Shown: piece after piece, positions 1-9,066 of the stretch
How positions within the stretch are numbered: position 1 is the stretch's first letter
How the letters are laid out: the number at the start of each line of letters is the position of its first letter
Source of the DNA: Nitrospirales bacterium
Lineage (GTDB): Bacteria; Nitrospirota; Nitrospiria; Nitrospirales; UBA8639
DNA: 64,000 nucleotides
Direction: 5' to 3'
Assembly (NCBI GenBank): GCA_022825885.1
Contig: JAJDVY010000004.1
Span: forward strand, 1-64,000
Position numbers and translations under genes: made by a program
The notes under the pieces: generated by a model
What the model saw: the letters and a program-made list of their open reading frames with translations, nothing else
What the model was told of the DNA's origin: nothing
Database searches by the model: none

Positions 1-111
1 AAACAACGCAAGGTCGCCTTGGTCGCGTGTATGCGCAAATTGTTGACGATCCTGAATGCGATGCTCAAACATCGAACCTATTGGCAAGAACCGATGCATG
101 TGACGCCTTAA
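1..111 (+). CDS. IS110-family transposase, C-terminal end (cut by window edge)
   Basis: The frame is open from base 1 to a TAA at 109-111 and encodes 36 residues. The string KVALVACMRKLLTILNAM is the typical C-terminus of IS110/IS1111 transposases (Transposase_20 domain). The gene must continue to the left of the window. It lies tail-to-tail with ftsB, so an insertion sequence abuts the downstream end of the eno-ftsB operon. No terminal repeat could be identified in 112-202, and I see no other gene there. The call rests on family recognition of the short tail. Confidence 0.75.
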   Translation, partial: KQRKVALVACMRKLLTILNAMLKHRTYWQEPMHVTP

Positions 112-202
112 CCTCCAGACAGTTGCTTACAAAGGGGAGGAAGCGACATGCAGGACCACGCAAGGCTGCTTCTCTATCGATGCATAGTTTACTCATTGGC
201 AT

Positions 203-529
203 CTACGGAGACTCGACGAATTGATAGACCATCTCTCCTTCCTTCACGTACCCCAACCGTTCCCGCGCCAATGCTTCCAAGGTCAGGGGATCGGATTCCA
301 GGCGATGGATTTCCTCCCGCAGGTCGGCGTTCTCATGCTCCATCGAGACAATCTCCTCCTGCGTCCTATCAAGTTCTTGAGTCATCATCCAATACCGCGG
401 CACCCCCGTTCCCTGTAACGTCCACACCACGCACAGCACGATCCCGATGCCGAGCCATAACGGGTACCCCAGTGCTCGCCGCATGGACCAGCGACCCGGC
501 TTTTTCAGTTTTTGGTTCTGGCGGACCAC
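203..529 (-). CDS. ftsB: Septum formation initiator FtsB/DivIC
   Basis: This encodes a 108-residue bitopic membrane protein. A short basic cytoplasmic N-terminus precedes one membrane helix (about residues 20-40). A periplasmic coiled coil (about 45-80) and the family C-terminal segment RERLGYVKEGEMVY follow. FtsB-type proteins join FtsL and FtsQ in the divisome and help activate septal peptidoglycan synthesis. Size and architecture match the DivIC/FtsB family. It lies directly after eno with one base between them, the common eno-ftsB arrangement, so it is probably co-transcribed. Confidence 0.9.
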   Translation of the reverse strand: MVRQNQKLKKPGRWSMRRALGYPLWLGIGIVLCVVWTLQGTGVPRYWMMTQELDRTQEEIVSMEHENADLREEIHRLESDPLTLEALARERLGYVKEGEMVYQFVESP

Positions 530-530
530 G

Positions 531-1820
<1,290 letters not shown>

Positions 1821-1880
1821 TCACGCTTCCCTTTTTGCAAAAGGGCACGTCTCATGAAAGCCGGCCGTCTCTCTCTCATC

Positions 1881-1977
1881 TGTCATTCCCGACATCTTTA
1901 ATCGGGAATCCAGTGTCTTTGCTTGTTCTCATGCGAAAGGATAAAGACGCTGGATTCCTGCTTGCGCAGGAATGACG
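1881..1977. repeat. Interspersed palindromic repeat, copy A
   Basis: This intergenic element lies between gatB and eno. It starts TGTCATTCCCGACATC and ends GCAGGAATGACG. Its outer ends form GTCATTCC/GGAATGAC and its inner arms AATCCAG/CTGGATT, so it can fold into a long hairpin. Related copies lie at 17254-17373 and 27765-27945. Such short dyad elements are typical of REP/MITE-like dispersed repeats. No coding potential is seen. Confidence 0.8.
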
Positions 1978-2029
1978 GTCCGGGTGTTTTTGGTTATTTT
2001 CATACCAGGACAATGTCACGTCTCGAATG

Positions 2030-3454
2030 CTATGGCGCAAGCCGCGTCTTGAACAACGCATTCACTTTTTGGGGATTGGCTTTGCCCCCGGAACGTTTCA
2101 TGGCCTGGCCGACCAGGAACCCGATCACCGCCTCTTTCCCGCCTCGATATTGGGCCGCCTGGGCGGGGTGCTGCTCAATGACGGCATCAATCAAGGCCCG
2201 CAACTCCCCTTCATCAGACAGTTGCCGGAGCCCCTTTTCTTCGACAAGTTGCGCCGCCGGTTTGTCGCCGGCGCAGAGTTCGGGGAACACCTCCTTGGCG
2301 ACTTTCAAACTGATGGTGTCATCGCGCACCAACTGCAATAATCCCACCAGGCGTTCCGGGGACACGGGAGCCGCCTCCACGCTCGTTCCGGCTTGATGCA
2401 CCTCGCGCAGGAATTCACTCATGAGAAAATTGCTGATGAGTTTGGGTTCGGCCAACAGGGTCACGCAGGCCTCGAAATAGTCGGCTAACGCCCGAGAACT
2501 CGTCAGCACGCCGGCATCGTAGTCCGGTAACCCGTACTCTTCTTGAAAGCGCCGGTGGCGGTCCTTGGGCAACTCCTGAATCGTGGCTCGCAATTCTTCA
2601 ATCCGCTCCTCGGCAATGACAAGCGGCACGAGATCGGGATCGGGAAAATACCGGTAATCATGGGCTTCTTCCTTGCTTCGCATGACCGCGGTCTGATTCC
2701 GCTCAATATCCCACAACCGGGTTTCCTGGTGAATCGTTCCTCCCTCGCTGAGCACGTTGGTCTGCCGTTTGATTTCATACTCGATGGCGTCTTTGACGAA
2801 CTTGAACGAGTTGATATTCTTGAGTTCCACCTTGGTGCCTAATTCACCGGATCCCGCGGGCCTCAGTGAAAGGTTGGGTTCGCAGCGGAGACTGCCCTGT
2901 TCCATGTTCCCGTCACAGACGTCGATATACATCAACACGTCCCGCAGGGCCTTCAAATACAAGCCGACTTCTTCCGCCGACCCCATATCAGGCTCGGTCA
3001 CAATTTCGATCAACGGCGTTCCCGCGCGATTCAGGTCGACGAGACTGCCGGCGCCCGCGTGAATGTTTTTCCCCGCGTCTTCTTCCAAGTGCGCCCGGCG
3101 AATCCTGACCTTCCTGGACGTCCCGTTCGCCTGGAATTCCAGCCAGCCGTTCTCGCAAATGGGCCGGTTATACTGGGATATCTGGTAGCCCTTCGGCAGG
3201 TCCGGGTAAAAATAATTTTTTCGGGCAAATTGATTCGCCGGCCGCACGTCGCAATGCAACGCCAATCCCGTCCGAATCGCCATTTCCACCGCACGGGCAT
3301 TCACCACCGGCAACGCACCGGGCAATCCCAGACACACGGGACAGGTCCTGGTGTTGGCGGGCGCCCCAAACTCCGTCGCACAACCGCAAAACATTTTCGA
3401 CCGCGTTTGGAGTTGGGCGTGAACCTCCAGCCCGATGACGGGTTCGAACCTCAC
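2030..3454 (-). CDS. gatB: Asp-tRNA(Asn)/Glu-tRNA(Gln) amidotransferase subunit B
   Basis: GatB is the tRNA-binding kinase subunit of the GatCAB amidotransferase. It phosphorylates Glu-tRNA(Gln) or Asp-tRNA(Asn) before transamidation. The 474-residue product opens with the family motif [10 protein letters not shown]. It has the zinc-binding cysteines of FCGCATEF and [10 protein letters not shown], the [16 protein letters not shown] catalytic region, and the C-terminal GatB/Yqey helical tail. Its start overlaps the stop of the upstream YtxH gene by four bases (ATGA), implying translational coupling in the gatC-panD-gatA-DUF948-ytxH-gatB run. Confidence 0.97.
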   Translation of the reverse strand: MRFEPVIGLEVHAQLQTRSKMFCGCATEFGAPANTRTCPVCLGLPGALPVVNARAVEMAIRTGLALHCDVRPANQFARKNYFYPDLPKGYQISQYNRPICENGWLEFQANGTSRKVRIRRAHLEEDAGKNIHAGAGSLVDLNRAGTPLIEIVTEPDMGSAEEVGLYLKALRDVLMYIDVCDGNMEQGSLRCEPNLSLRPAGSGELGTKVELKNINSFKFVKDAIEYEIKRQTNVLSEGGTIHQETRLWDIERNQTAVMRSKEEAHDYRYFPDPDLVPLVIAEERIEELRATIQELPKDRHRRFQEEYGLPDYDAGVLTSSRALADYFEACVTLLAEPKLISNFLMSEFLREVHQAGTSVEAAPVSPERLVGLLQLVRDDTISLKVAKEVFPELCAGDKPAAQLVEEKGLRQLSDEGELRALIDAVIEQHPAQAAQYRGGKEAVIGFLVGQAMKRSGGKANPQKVNALFKTRLAP

Positions 3455-3816
3455 CGTGACGAATCGGATTCTTCCGTCGAAGGACGCCGCATTTGCTGTA
3501 CCGACTCACGCCCGACGTCCACGGCGTCCTTGACGACCGTCTCAGCCTCATTCAACAATTCCCGGCCCTTGGTCACCACGTCGCACCAGGTGTCGGAGGC
3601 TTTTTCCGAAAAATCGCGCATATCATCGCCGACTTGACGGGCCACGCGACGCACGATCTCCCGTGATTCCCTGCCGGTTTGCGGAGCCAACAACACACCG
3701 GCCACGGCCCCAATCGTCAACCCGCCCAGGAACGCGATGGCCACGCCACCGGCCGACGCCATCCCGCTTAAAAAAGCCACGGCCACGTTACCGGCTGCTT
3801 CATTCTTGTTTCCCAT
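3451..3816 (-). CDS. YtxH-domain protein
   Basis: The product is a small YtxH-type protein of 121 residues. An N-terminal glycine/alanine-rich hydrophobic segment (about 8-45) leads into the family signature [14 protein letters not shown], then an amphipathic helical tail. The ATG at 3816 was chosen over the upstream in-frame ATG at 3876 because AAGGAGG sits just upstream of it. The function is unknown. The family is membrane associated and often sits beside DUF948 genes, as here. It overlaps DUF948 by 17 bases and gatB by 4 bases. Confidence 0.8.
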   Translation of the reverse strand: MGNKNEAAGNVAVAFLSGMASAGGVAIAFLGGLTIGAVAGVLLAPQTGRESREIVRRVARQVGDDMRDFSEKASDTWCDVVTKGRELLNEAETVVKDAVDVGRESVQQMRRPSTEESDSSR

Positions 3817-4204
3817 TCGCCTGCCCTCCTTTTGTTGTGCGCGCCTTGAGGCCGAGCAAGACGGCTCGCGCGCCACTCAATAGTTTCACCACGTTCTTCG
3901 CGAGTGAGACACCCCGTCCACGGATCATTCCATGCACGGAGTCGATCGTCTCACCCACGTCGCCGATGGTACGCATCAACGCCGTCACCCGGCCCACGCC
4001 CATGCGCGCCTGATCGGACATGGCACGGACGTTCTCATTCGTCTGCCTGACCTCCTTCAGGATTCCCGGCAATTCGGCATTGACCTGTGACAGGACTTGT
4101 TCGGCTTGCATTGCCGTCCTGCGTACCTGGATCACGGTCGGAACAATGAAGCCCACAAGGACCACGAGGGCCACGGCAATGATCACGGCAGCCAATTCAA
4201 TCAT
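3800..4204 (-). CDS. DUF948-type membrane protein
   Basis: This 134-residue protein has one N-terminal membrane helix (about residues 5-25). A long amphipathic helical region resembling chemoreceptor coiled coils follows (QVNAELPGILKEVRQTNENV). This organisation matches DUF948 proteins of unknown function, usually paired with YtxH. It is wedged between gatA and ytxH on the minus strand, so it is likely expressed with the amidotransferase genes although no functional link is evident. Confidence 0.75.
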   Translation of the reverse strand: MIELAAVIIAVALVVLVGFIVPTVIQVRRTAMQAEQVLSQVNAELPGILKEVRQTNENVRAMSDQARMGVGRVTALMRTIGDVGETIDSVHGMIRGRGVSLAKNVVKLLSGARAVLLGLKARTTKGGQANGKQE

Positions 4205-4216
4205 ACGTCACCTTCC

Positions 4217-5686
4217 TTATCGAATCAGTGGTCGTTTTTTACGCCAGTCCGTGGCCAGTTCATACGCCCGTGCGGCCCGCAGCACGACGTCTTCTTCAAA
4301 GGGACGACCCAAAATTTGCATGCCGATCGGCAACCCTTGCCGGCTGAACCCGCAAGGCAGGGACATTGCCGGAATCCCGGCCAAACTCGCGGAGATGGTA
4401 TACAGATCCGACAGATACATTTGTAGCGGATCTTCGATTTTTTCACCGAGTTGAAACGCCGGGGTCGGCATCACGGGAGTCACGAGCACGTCCACGTCCT
4501 GAAAGACCCGGCCGAACTCCTCCCGAATCAGGGTCCGCACCGCCTGGGCCTTGGCATAATACGCGTCGTAATAGCCGCTGCTCAACGCATAGGTGCCCAG
4601 CATGATCCGGCGTTTCACTTCCGGTCCAAACCCTTCCTGTCTCGTGGCCCGGTACATCTCCATAAGGTCGGAACGTTCCTTGGCCCGGAATCCATATTTG
4701 ACGCCGTCATAACGAGCCAGGTTCGAACTCGCCTCCGCCGTCGCCACGATATAATAGGTCGCCACCGCCACTCCCGTGTGCGGGAGCGAAACCTCTTCGA
4801 TCGCCCCCCCCAAGTCTTCCAGCACGGCCAGCGCTTCGCCCACGGCGTCGTAGACTTCCGGGTCCAGGCCTTCCGCAAAAAATTCCAGCGGGACCCCGAT
4901 TTTCAGTTTTTTGACGTCCTTCTTTTTGAACGCGCGCGTAAAATCGGGAACAGGCTTGTCCGCGGAGGTCGAATCCCGGGGATCGCGCCCGGCGAGCACG
5001 TTCAACAGCAACGCGGCATCCATGACGTCCTTGGTAATGGGTCCGATTTGATCCAGAGAGGAGGCGAACGCAATGAGCCCATAGCGAGACACGCGGCCGT
5101 ACGTCGGTTTCAGCCCGACGACCCCGCAACACGCGGCCGGTTGGCGGATCGACCCGCCGGTATCCGTCCCCAAGGCGGCCACGCATTCATCGGCGGCGAC
5201 CGCCGCGGCCGACCCGCCGCTCGAGCCGCCCGGCACGCGGGAAAGTTTCCAGGGATTTCGACTGGCGCCAAAAGCCGAATATTCCGTGGAGGAGCCCATC
5301 CCGAATTCATCCAGGTTGGTTTTGCCGATCAGAAAACATTGCTGCGCCCGTAACGCGTCAACCACGGTGGCGGAATACGGCGGGACGAAGTTTCCGAGCA
5401 TGCGGGACCCGCACGTCGTCGGCAGGTTTTCCGTGCAAATGTTATCCTTGACGGCAATCGGCATCGCCATCATGGGCTCGGTTTTTCTCCACGCACTCAA
5501 CGCGTGATCCAGCGCTTCGGCCTGGGACAACGTCGCCTCTTTGTCGTTCAGGGTGATGTAGGCTTTGACCTTTGACTCCACGACGCTGATCCGCAGGAAG
5601 TAGGCACGGACGATCTCCACGGCACTGACGTCCCCGCGCGTAAAGCGATCCTGAAGCTCTTTCAGCGTCCATTTAACCAGTGACAT
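4217..5686 (-). CDS. gatA: Asp-tRNA(Asn)/Glu-tRNA(Gln) amidotransferase subunit A
   Basis: GatA is the amidase subunit that releases ammonia from glutamine or asparagine for the GatB site. From the start chosen (MSLVKWTLKELQ, 489 residues) the length fits the family. An in-frame extension to 5746 looks unrelated. The amidase-signature Ser-cisSer-Lys triad is present: lysine in AVKDNICTE, serines in GGSSGGSAAAVAA and GTDTGGSIRQPA. No strong ribosome-binding site precedes 5686, so the exact start is uncertain. It follows panD on the same strand. Confidence 0.96.
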   Translation of the reverse strand: MSLVKWTLKELQDRFTRGDVSAVEIVRAYFLRISVVESKVKAYITLNDKEATLSQAEALDHALSAWRKTEPMMAMPIAVKDNICTENLPTTCGSRMLGNFVPPYSATVVDALRAQQCFLIGKTNLDEFGMGSSTEYSAFGASRNPWKLSRVPGGSSGGSAAAVAADECVAALGTDTGGSIRQPAACCGVVGLKPTYGRVSRYGLIAFASSLDQIGPITKDVMDAALLLNVLAGRDPRDSTSADKPVPDFTRAFKKKDVKKLKIGVPLEFFAEGLDPEVYDAVGEALAVLEDLGGAIEEVSLPHTGVAVATYYIVATAEASSNLARYDGVKYGFRAKERSDLMEMYRATRQEGFGPEVKRRIMLGTYALSSGYYDAYYAKAQAVRTLIREEFGRVFQDVDVLVTPVMPTPAFQLGEKIEDPLQMYLSDLYTISASLAGIPAMSLPCGFSRQGLPIGMQILGRPFEEDVVLRAARAYELATDWRKKRPLIR

Positions 5687-5745
5687 ACTTGTAAAACGGG
5701 CTTGTGTGTGAAGGAAGAAGCGACAACCGGCGGCCACGGCCGGCA

Positions 5746-6102
5746 TTACGGGCCATTGGCGATTCGATTGTCGTCATCGACTTGAATGATTCGAGGGCTG
5801 TGATGCTTGGCTTCGTCGTCATTGTAATATTCATAACAAAAAATGATGACCCGGTCCCCAATGACGCCCTTTCTGGCCGTGGGGCCATTGAGCACGACTT
5901 CGCCCGCTCCCCGTTTTCCGTTGATGGCATAGGTCGTGAACCGCTCCCCATTGTTCAAATTCGAGACCATCACGAGTTCATAGGGCAGAATGCCGGCCGC
6001 ATCCAGCAAATCCGCATCGACCGTCAGGCTGCCCTCATAGTCCAAGCAGGCATCCGTGACCACCGCCCGGTGGATTTTCGCCCGTAACATGTGCCGTAAC
6101 AT
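5746..6102 (-). CDS. panD: Aspartate 1-decarboxylase
   Basis: PanD makes beta-alanine from aspartate for pantothenate and CoA synthesis. It is a pyruvoyl enzyme made as a proenzyme. The 118-residue product begins MLRHMLRAKIHRAVVTDACL and carries the self-cleavage site Gly24-Ser25 in YEGSLTVD. Downstream the conserved segments TTYAINGKRGAGEV and LNGPTARKGVIGD are present. Its position between gatC and gatA is unusual. Spacing of 20 bases from gatC supports co-transcription. Confidence 0.96.
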   Translation of the reverse strand: MLRHMLRAKIHRAVVTDACLDYEGSLTVDADLLDAAGILPYELVMVSNLNNGERFTTYAINGKRGAGEVVLNGPTARKGVIGDRVIIFCYEYYNDDEAKHHSPRIIQVDDDNRIANGP

Positions 6103-6122
6103 AAGGTCCTCGACTTTCTCCG

Positions 6123-6419
6123 CTATCGATCACTGATAATCTGCGGCACCTGAAACAAGCCATCGACCGCTTCCGGTGCATTGCTCAACGCCTGCTCCTG
6201 GGACAGTGACGGTTGGACCTCATCTTCACGCAACGCGGTGGCGTCACTCGCCACCACCGACGCCGTCCCGGGAATCCCCGCCGTATCAACGGCGTTCAAT
6301 TCTTCCATGTAGGTCAGAATGTGACTGAGTTGGGTACTGAACCGTTCCAGTTCCTCACGGGTCAGTTGAAGCCGCGCCAAGTCCGCCACGTGCTCAACGT
6401 GATTCATCTTCATGCTCAT
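6123..6419 (-). CDS. gatC: Asp-tRNA(Asn)/Glu-tRNA(Gln) amidotransferase subunit C
   Basis: GatC is the small scaffold subunit that wraps GatA and GatB together. The 98-residue product has the family start HVEHVADLARLQLTREE, the central ILTYMEELNAVDT, and the C-terminal FQVPQIIS. The ATG at 6419 is preceded by GGGGGAGAAGG at suitable spacing, better than the upstream in-frame ATG at 6461. It is the first gene of the minus-strand operon, downstream of a near-consensus promoter. Confidence 0.95.
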   Translation of the reverse strand: MSMKMNHVEHVADLARLQLTREELERFSTQLSHILTYMEELNAVDTAGIPGTASVVASDATALREDEVQPSLSQEQALSNAPEAVDGLFQVPQIISDR

Positions 6420-6473
6420 GACAAAAAGCCTTCTCCCCCTGAACTTGAACGGACACGGCACACAGATGAGAGG

Positions 6474-6502
6474 ATTATACCACTAGACGACCCGAATGCC
6501 AA
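6474..6502 (-). promoter_or_regulatory. Sigma70-type promoter of the gatC operon
   Basis: On the minus strand, TTGGCA (6497-6502) and TATAAT (6474-6479) are separated by exactly 17 bases, a near-consensus housekeeping promoter. Transcription would start near 6467, about 50 bases before the gatC ATG. The remainder of the 6462-6755 gap shows no convincing gene on either strand. Confidence 0.75.
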
Positions 6503-6755
6503 AGGTGGTGGACCCGTACGGCCGCTTGAAAGAGGTTGCGGATATTCGATACAATCGTGGCGCTGGATATGAAACTATTCCATGGTACAGTGTAGTGGCG
6601 AAGCTCACCGGACCACCGAATACCCCAAAGTCCCGCCCTTTTCAGAAATATCCCCGTTTATGGTTCTCCCTCTTGTATGGGGATTTTTGCAAGTGCCTTA
6701 TTGTCTTTGGACTTCCCGCCGAAGCGGTCATGGTGTCTGATTCTGGCTTGAGCGT

Positions 6756-6783
6756 GCCGAATTCGAACAATTCGGAATTCGGC
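6756..6783. promoter_or_regulatory. Nested dyads just before a start codon
   Basis: GCCGAATTC (6756-6764) and GAATTCGGC (6775-6783) form a perfect 9-base inverted repeat. An alternative inner dyad, CCGAATT (6757-6763) with AATTCGG (6769-6775), overlaps it. The structure ends one base before the ATG at 6785. It could be a regulator operator or an mRNA hairpin hiding the start. No clear Shine-Dalgarno is left outside it. Confidence 0.5.
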
Positions 6784-6784
6784 A

Positions 6785-7869
6785 ATGTTTGACGAGGTGT
6801 CGCAGGCGGCACAGGTCCCGGTTTTAGTGACCGGGGGGAATGGTTACGTCGCGTCGTGGATCGTCAAAGATCTCCTGGACCGAGGCATGCTGGTCCATGC
6901 GACGGTCCGGGATGTCACGGATCCGCGACGCACTCGGCACCTCCTGGAGCTGGCCGAACGTGCACCTGGCAGGCTGGTGCTGTTCGAAGCCGACCTCTTG
7001 GACTCCACCTCCTTCGACGCGGCCCTGTCCGGCTGTGAGATCGTGTTTCATACCGCGTCCCCCTTCACTGTACTGTACGCAGTATCGGGAACCCGATGCG
7101 AGACCTTGTCGAGCCGGCGCGACACGGCACCCGCAACGTGTTGACGGCCACCAGTCGGGTCAGGTCGGTCAGGCGCGTCGTACTGACGTCCAGCGTCGCA
7201 GCAGTGTTTGGGGATGCGGCTGACATGACGGAAACCGACACTGGCTGTTTCGACGAACGCTACTGGAATCACACCAGCAACCTACAGCACCAGCCCTATT
7301 CTTACTCAAAGACGGTCGCCGAACGAGAGGCTTGGATGATTGCGGAGAGACAGGCTCAATGGGATCTGGCAGTGGTCAATCCCGGCTTGGTTTTCGGACC
7401 AGCCCTCAGTGCCGACGCGACATCCGAGAGTGTAGCCCTGATACGCGATTTCGGTACCGGATACTATCGCTTCGGCGTTCCGGCGCTGGAGTTCGGCGTG
7501 GTCGACGTGCGCGATGTCGCTCTGGGACATGTTCGGGCCGGGCTGACGCCCGGTGCAAACAAGCGGCACATTCTGGTGGGCGAGACATTGAGTCTGCTCA
7601 ACATCGGACGCATTCTCCGTGATCGGTTCGGCAGCGGCTATCCGTTTCCGCGCTTTGTCGTGCCGAAGCCGCTCTGCGCCCTAGTCGGCCCACTGCGCGG
7701 TATCACGATGAAGTTCGTTTCCCGGAATGTCGGCTATCCACTGAGATTCGATAATCGGCGAGCCCGACAGTCGCTGGGCATGATCTTTCGTCCCTGCGCA
7801 GACTCGGTGACGGAACACTTCCAGCAACTTCTCGATGACGGGCTAATTCCGGCACCGCGTGGTATCTAG
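6785..7869 (+). pseudogene. NAD(P)-dependent epimerase/dihydroflavonol-reductase-like protein, frameshifted
   Basis: Two overlapping frames together give one extended short-chain dehydrogenase of about 360 residues. The first (6785-7144) holds the Rossmann motif [13 protein letters not shown] and ends soon after FHTASPF. The second (from about 7080 to 7869) carries [22 protein letters not shown] and the catalytic YSYSK (Tyr-x-x-x-Lys type). The frame change coincides with a 5-base tandem duplication CTGTA CTGTA at 7068-7077. Removing one copy restores [17 protein letters not shown]. The family reduces or epimerises carbonyl/hydroxyl groups on lipids, sterols or sugars. The substrate here is unknown. 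Confidence 0.8.
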
Positions 7870-7953
7870 CGGTCAGCCGTATACACGACAAGGGCAAGGT
7901 CATGCCAATATGCACCGATCCGAACAATGCGGACAAACCCTGAAAGATCAAAT

Positions 7954-8985
7954 ATGACGCCGATCTTTATTGTGGGCACGGGGCGATGCGGCTCGACAAT
8001 GCTGTCGAACATGATCAGGTTGCACCCCGATCTACTGAGTATCTCGGAGTTCTTCACCTCACTGTCCAGCTATGCGTTCCGGGGTCACCAGATGACCGGA
8101 GAGGCGGTGTACCGACGGCTGAACCAGCTCTCCCCGGCAGGGCGGGCCCTTCTCGGGAACGGCCTGTTCCCCGACGAATTTCTCTACGAACTCGGACCAA
8201 ATGCCCGCTACAAGGCAAAAGAGGTGCCACCGATTCTGTGCACGACGCTGCCTCACTTGACCGACGACTACGAACGGCTCTGGGACGAGTTGGCGACAGA
8301 CTTACGCATTCGTGGCCAGGATTCCCTGGCGGCACATTACTTGTTTATCTTCGAGCAACTCATGACCCGGTTTGGCAAAAAGCTCTGGCTGGAACGGTCC
8401 GGTGGCTTGAGCCTGTTGTTTGTTCCGGTCCTGACGGAGTTCTTCCCGGGAGCACGGTTCGTACATATCTATCGTGACGCTCGCGATACCGTGCTGTCGA
8501 TGCACAAGCACCACTTCTTCCGACTGCGCGCCCAAGCCGCTGAGAGGATGCGCCGCCTTGGGATGGACCCGTTCAGTCCGTTCAACACACCGGGTACGAG
8601 TCCATGGATACCGGCATTAGAATGGTGCCAGTTCCGGTTGTTCTTCTCGCACGAGCGATACCGGCGGGCAGAGATCAGCTTGGCAGCATGTGGTCGGTTA
8701 TGGAACGGCACGGTCGAGCGGGGCCTTGCCTACCTGGATGCATTGCCCGCCGACCGTGTGCTTTCGATGCGTTACGAAAGACTGGTGGATTTACCAAAAA
8801 CGGAGTTACGTCGGCTCATTCGCTTCGTCGGCGCTGAATTCGAGAACTCGCGCTGGCTGGACGATGCCAGCACCTTGCCGCGGGTCAAAACCCCCTCGTG
8901 GAAAAGCTTGAAGCCGGAAGACTATCAGCAGTTGGTCGCAGCATGCCAGCCGGGCCAAAAACTGCTCGGCTACGATTGTGAATGA
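7954..8985 (+). CDS. PAPS-dependent sulfotransferase family protein
   Basis: This 343-residue protein is a sulfotransferase, transferring sulfate from PAPS to an acceptor that cannot be named from sequence. The 5'-phosphosulfate loop GTGRCGST lies at about residues 8-15. The 3'-phosphate motif YRDARDTVLSMHKH lies at about 172. The start MTPIFIVG was preferred over an in-frame ATG nine codons upstream because the PSB loop normally sits close to the N-terminus. It follows the broken reductase by 84 bases and precedes a MATE exporter on the same strand, suggesting modification of a small molecule that is then exported. Confidence 0.85.
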   Translation: MTPIFIVGTGRCGSTMLSNMIRLHPDLLSISEFFTSLSSYAFRGHQMTGEAVYRRLNQLSPAGRALLGNGLFPDEFLYELGPNARYKAKEVPPILCTTLPHLTDDYERLWDELATDLRIRGQDSLAAHYLFIFEQLMTRFGKKLWLERSGGLSLLFVPVLTEFFPGARFVHIYRDARDTVLSMHKHHFFRLRAQAAERMRRLGMDPFSPFNTPGTSPWIPALEWCQFRLFFSHERYRRAEISLAACGRLWNGTVERGLAYLDALPADRVLSMRYERLVDLPKTELRRLIRFVGAEFENSRWLDDASTLPRVKTPSWKSLKPEDYQQLVAACQPGQKLLGYDCE

Positions 8986-9066
8986 AAGCGGTAACGGGCT
9001 CGTGGCGCGACAGGCCGGCGCAGAAGACCACGCCGCTGTTCGTGCCACCCCGGGGAGCACTGGATC

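Noticed and set aside
6462-6540. Possible tRNA remnant suggested by ACCACTAGACGACC
   Set aside because: No T-arm or closed cloverleaf could be built; the same bases are better explained as a TTGGCA-17-TATAAT promoter.
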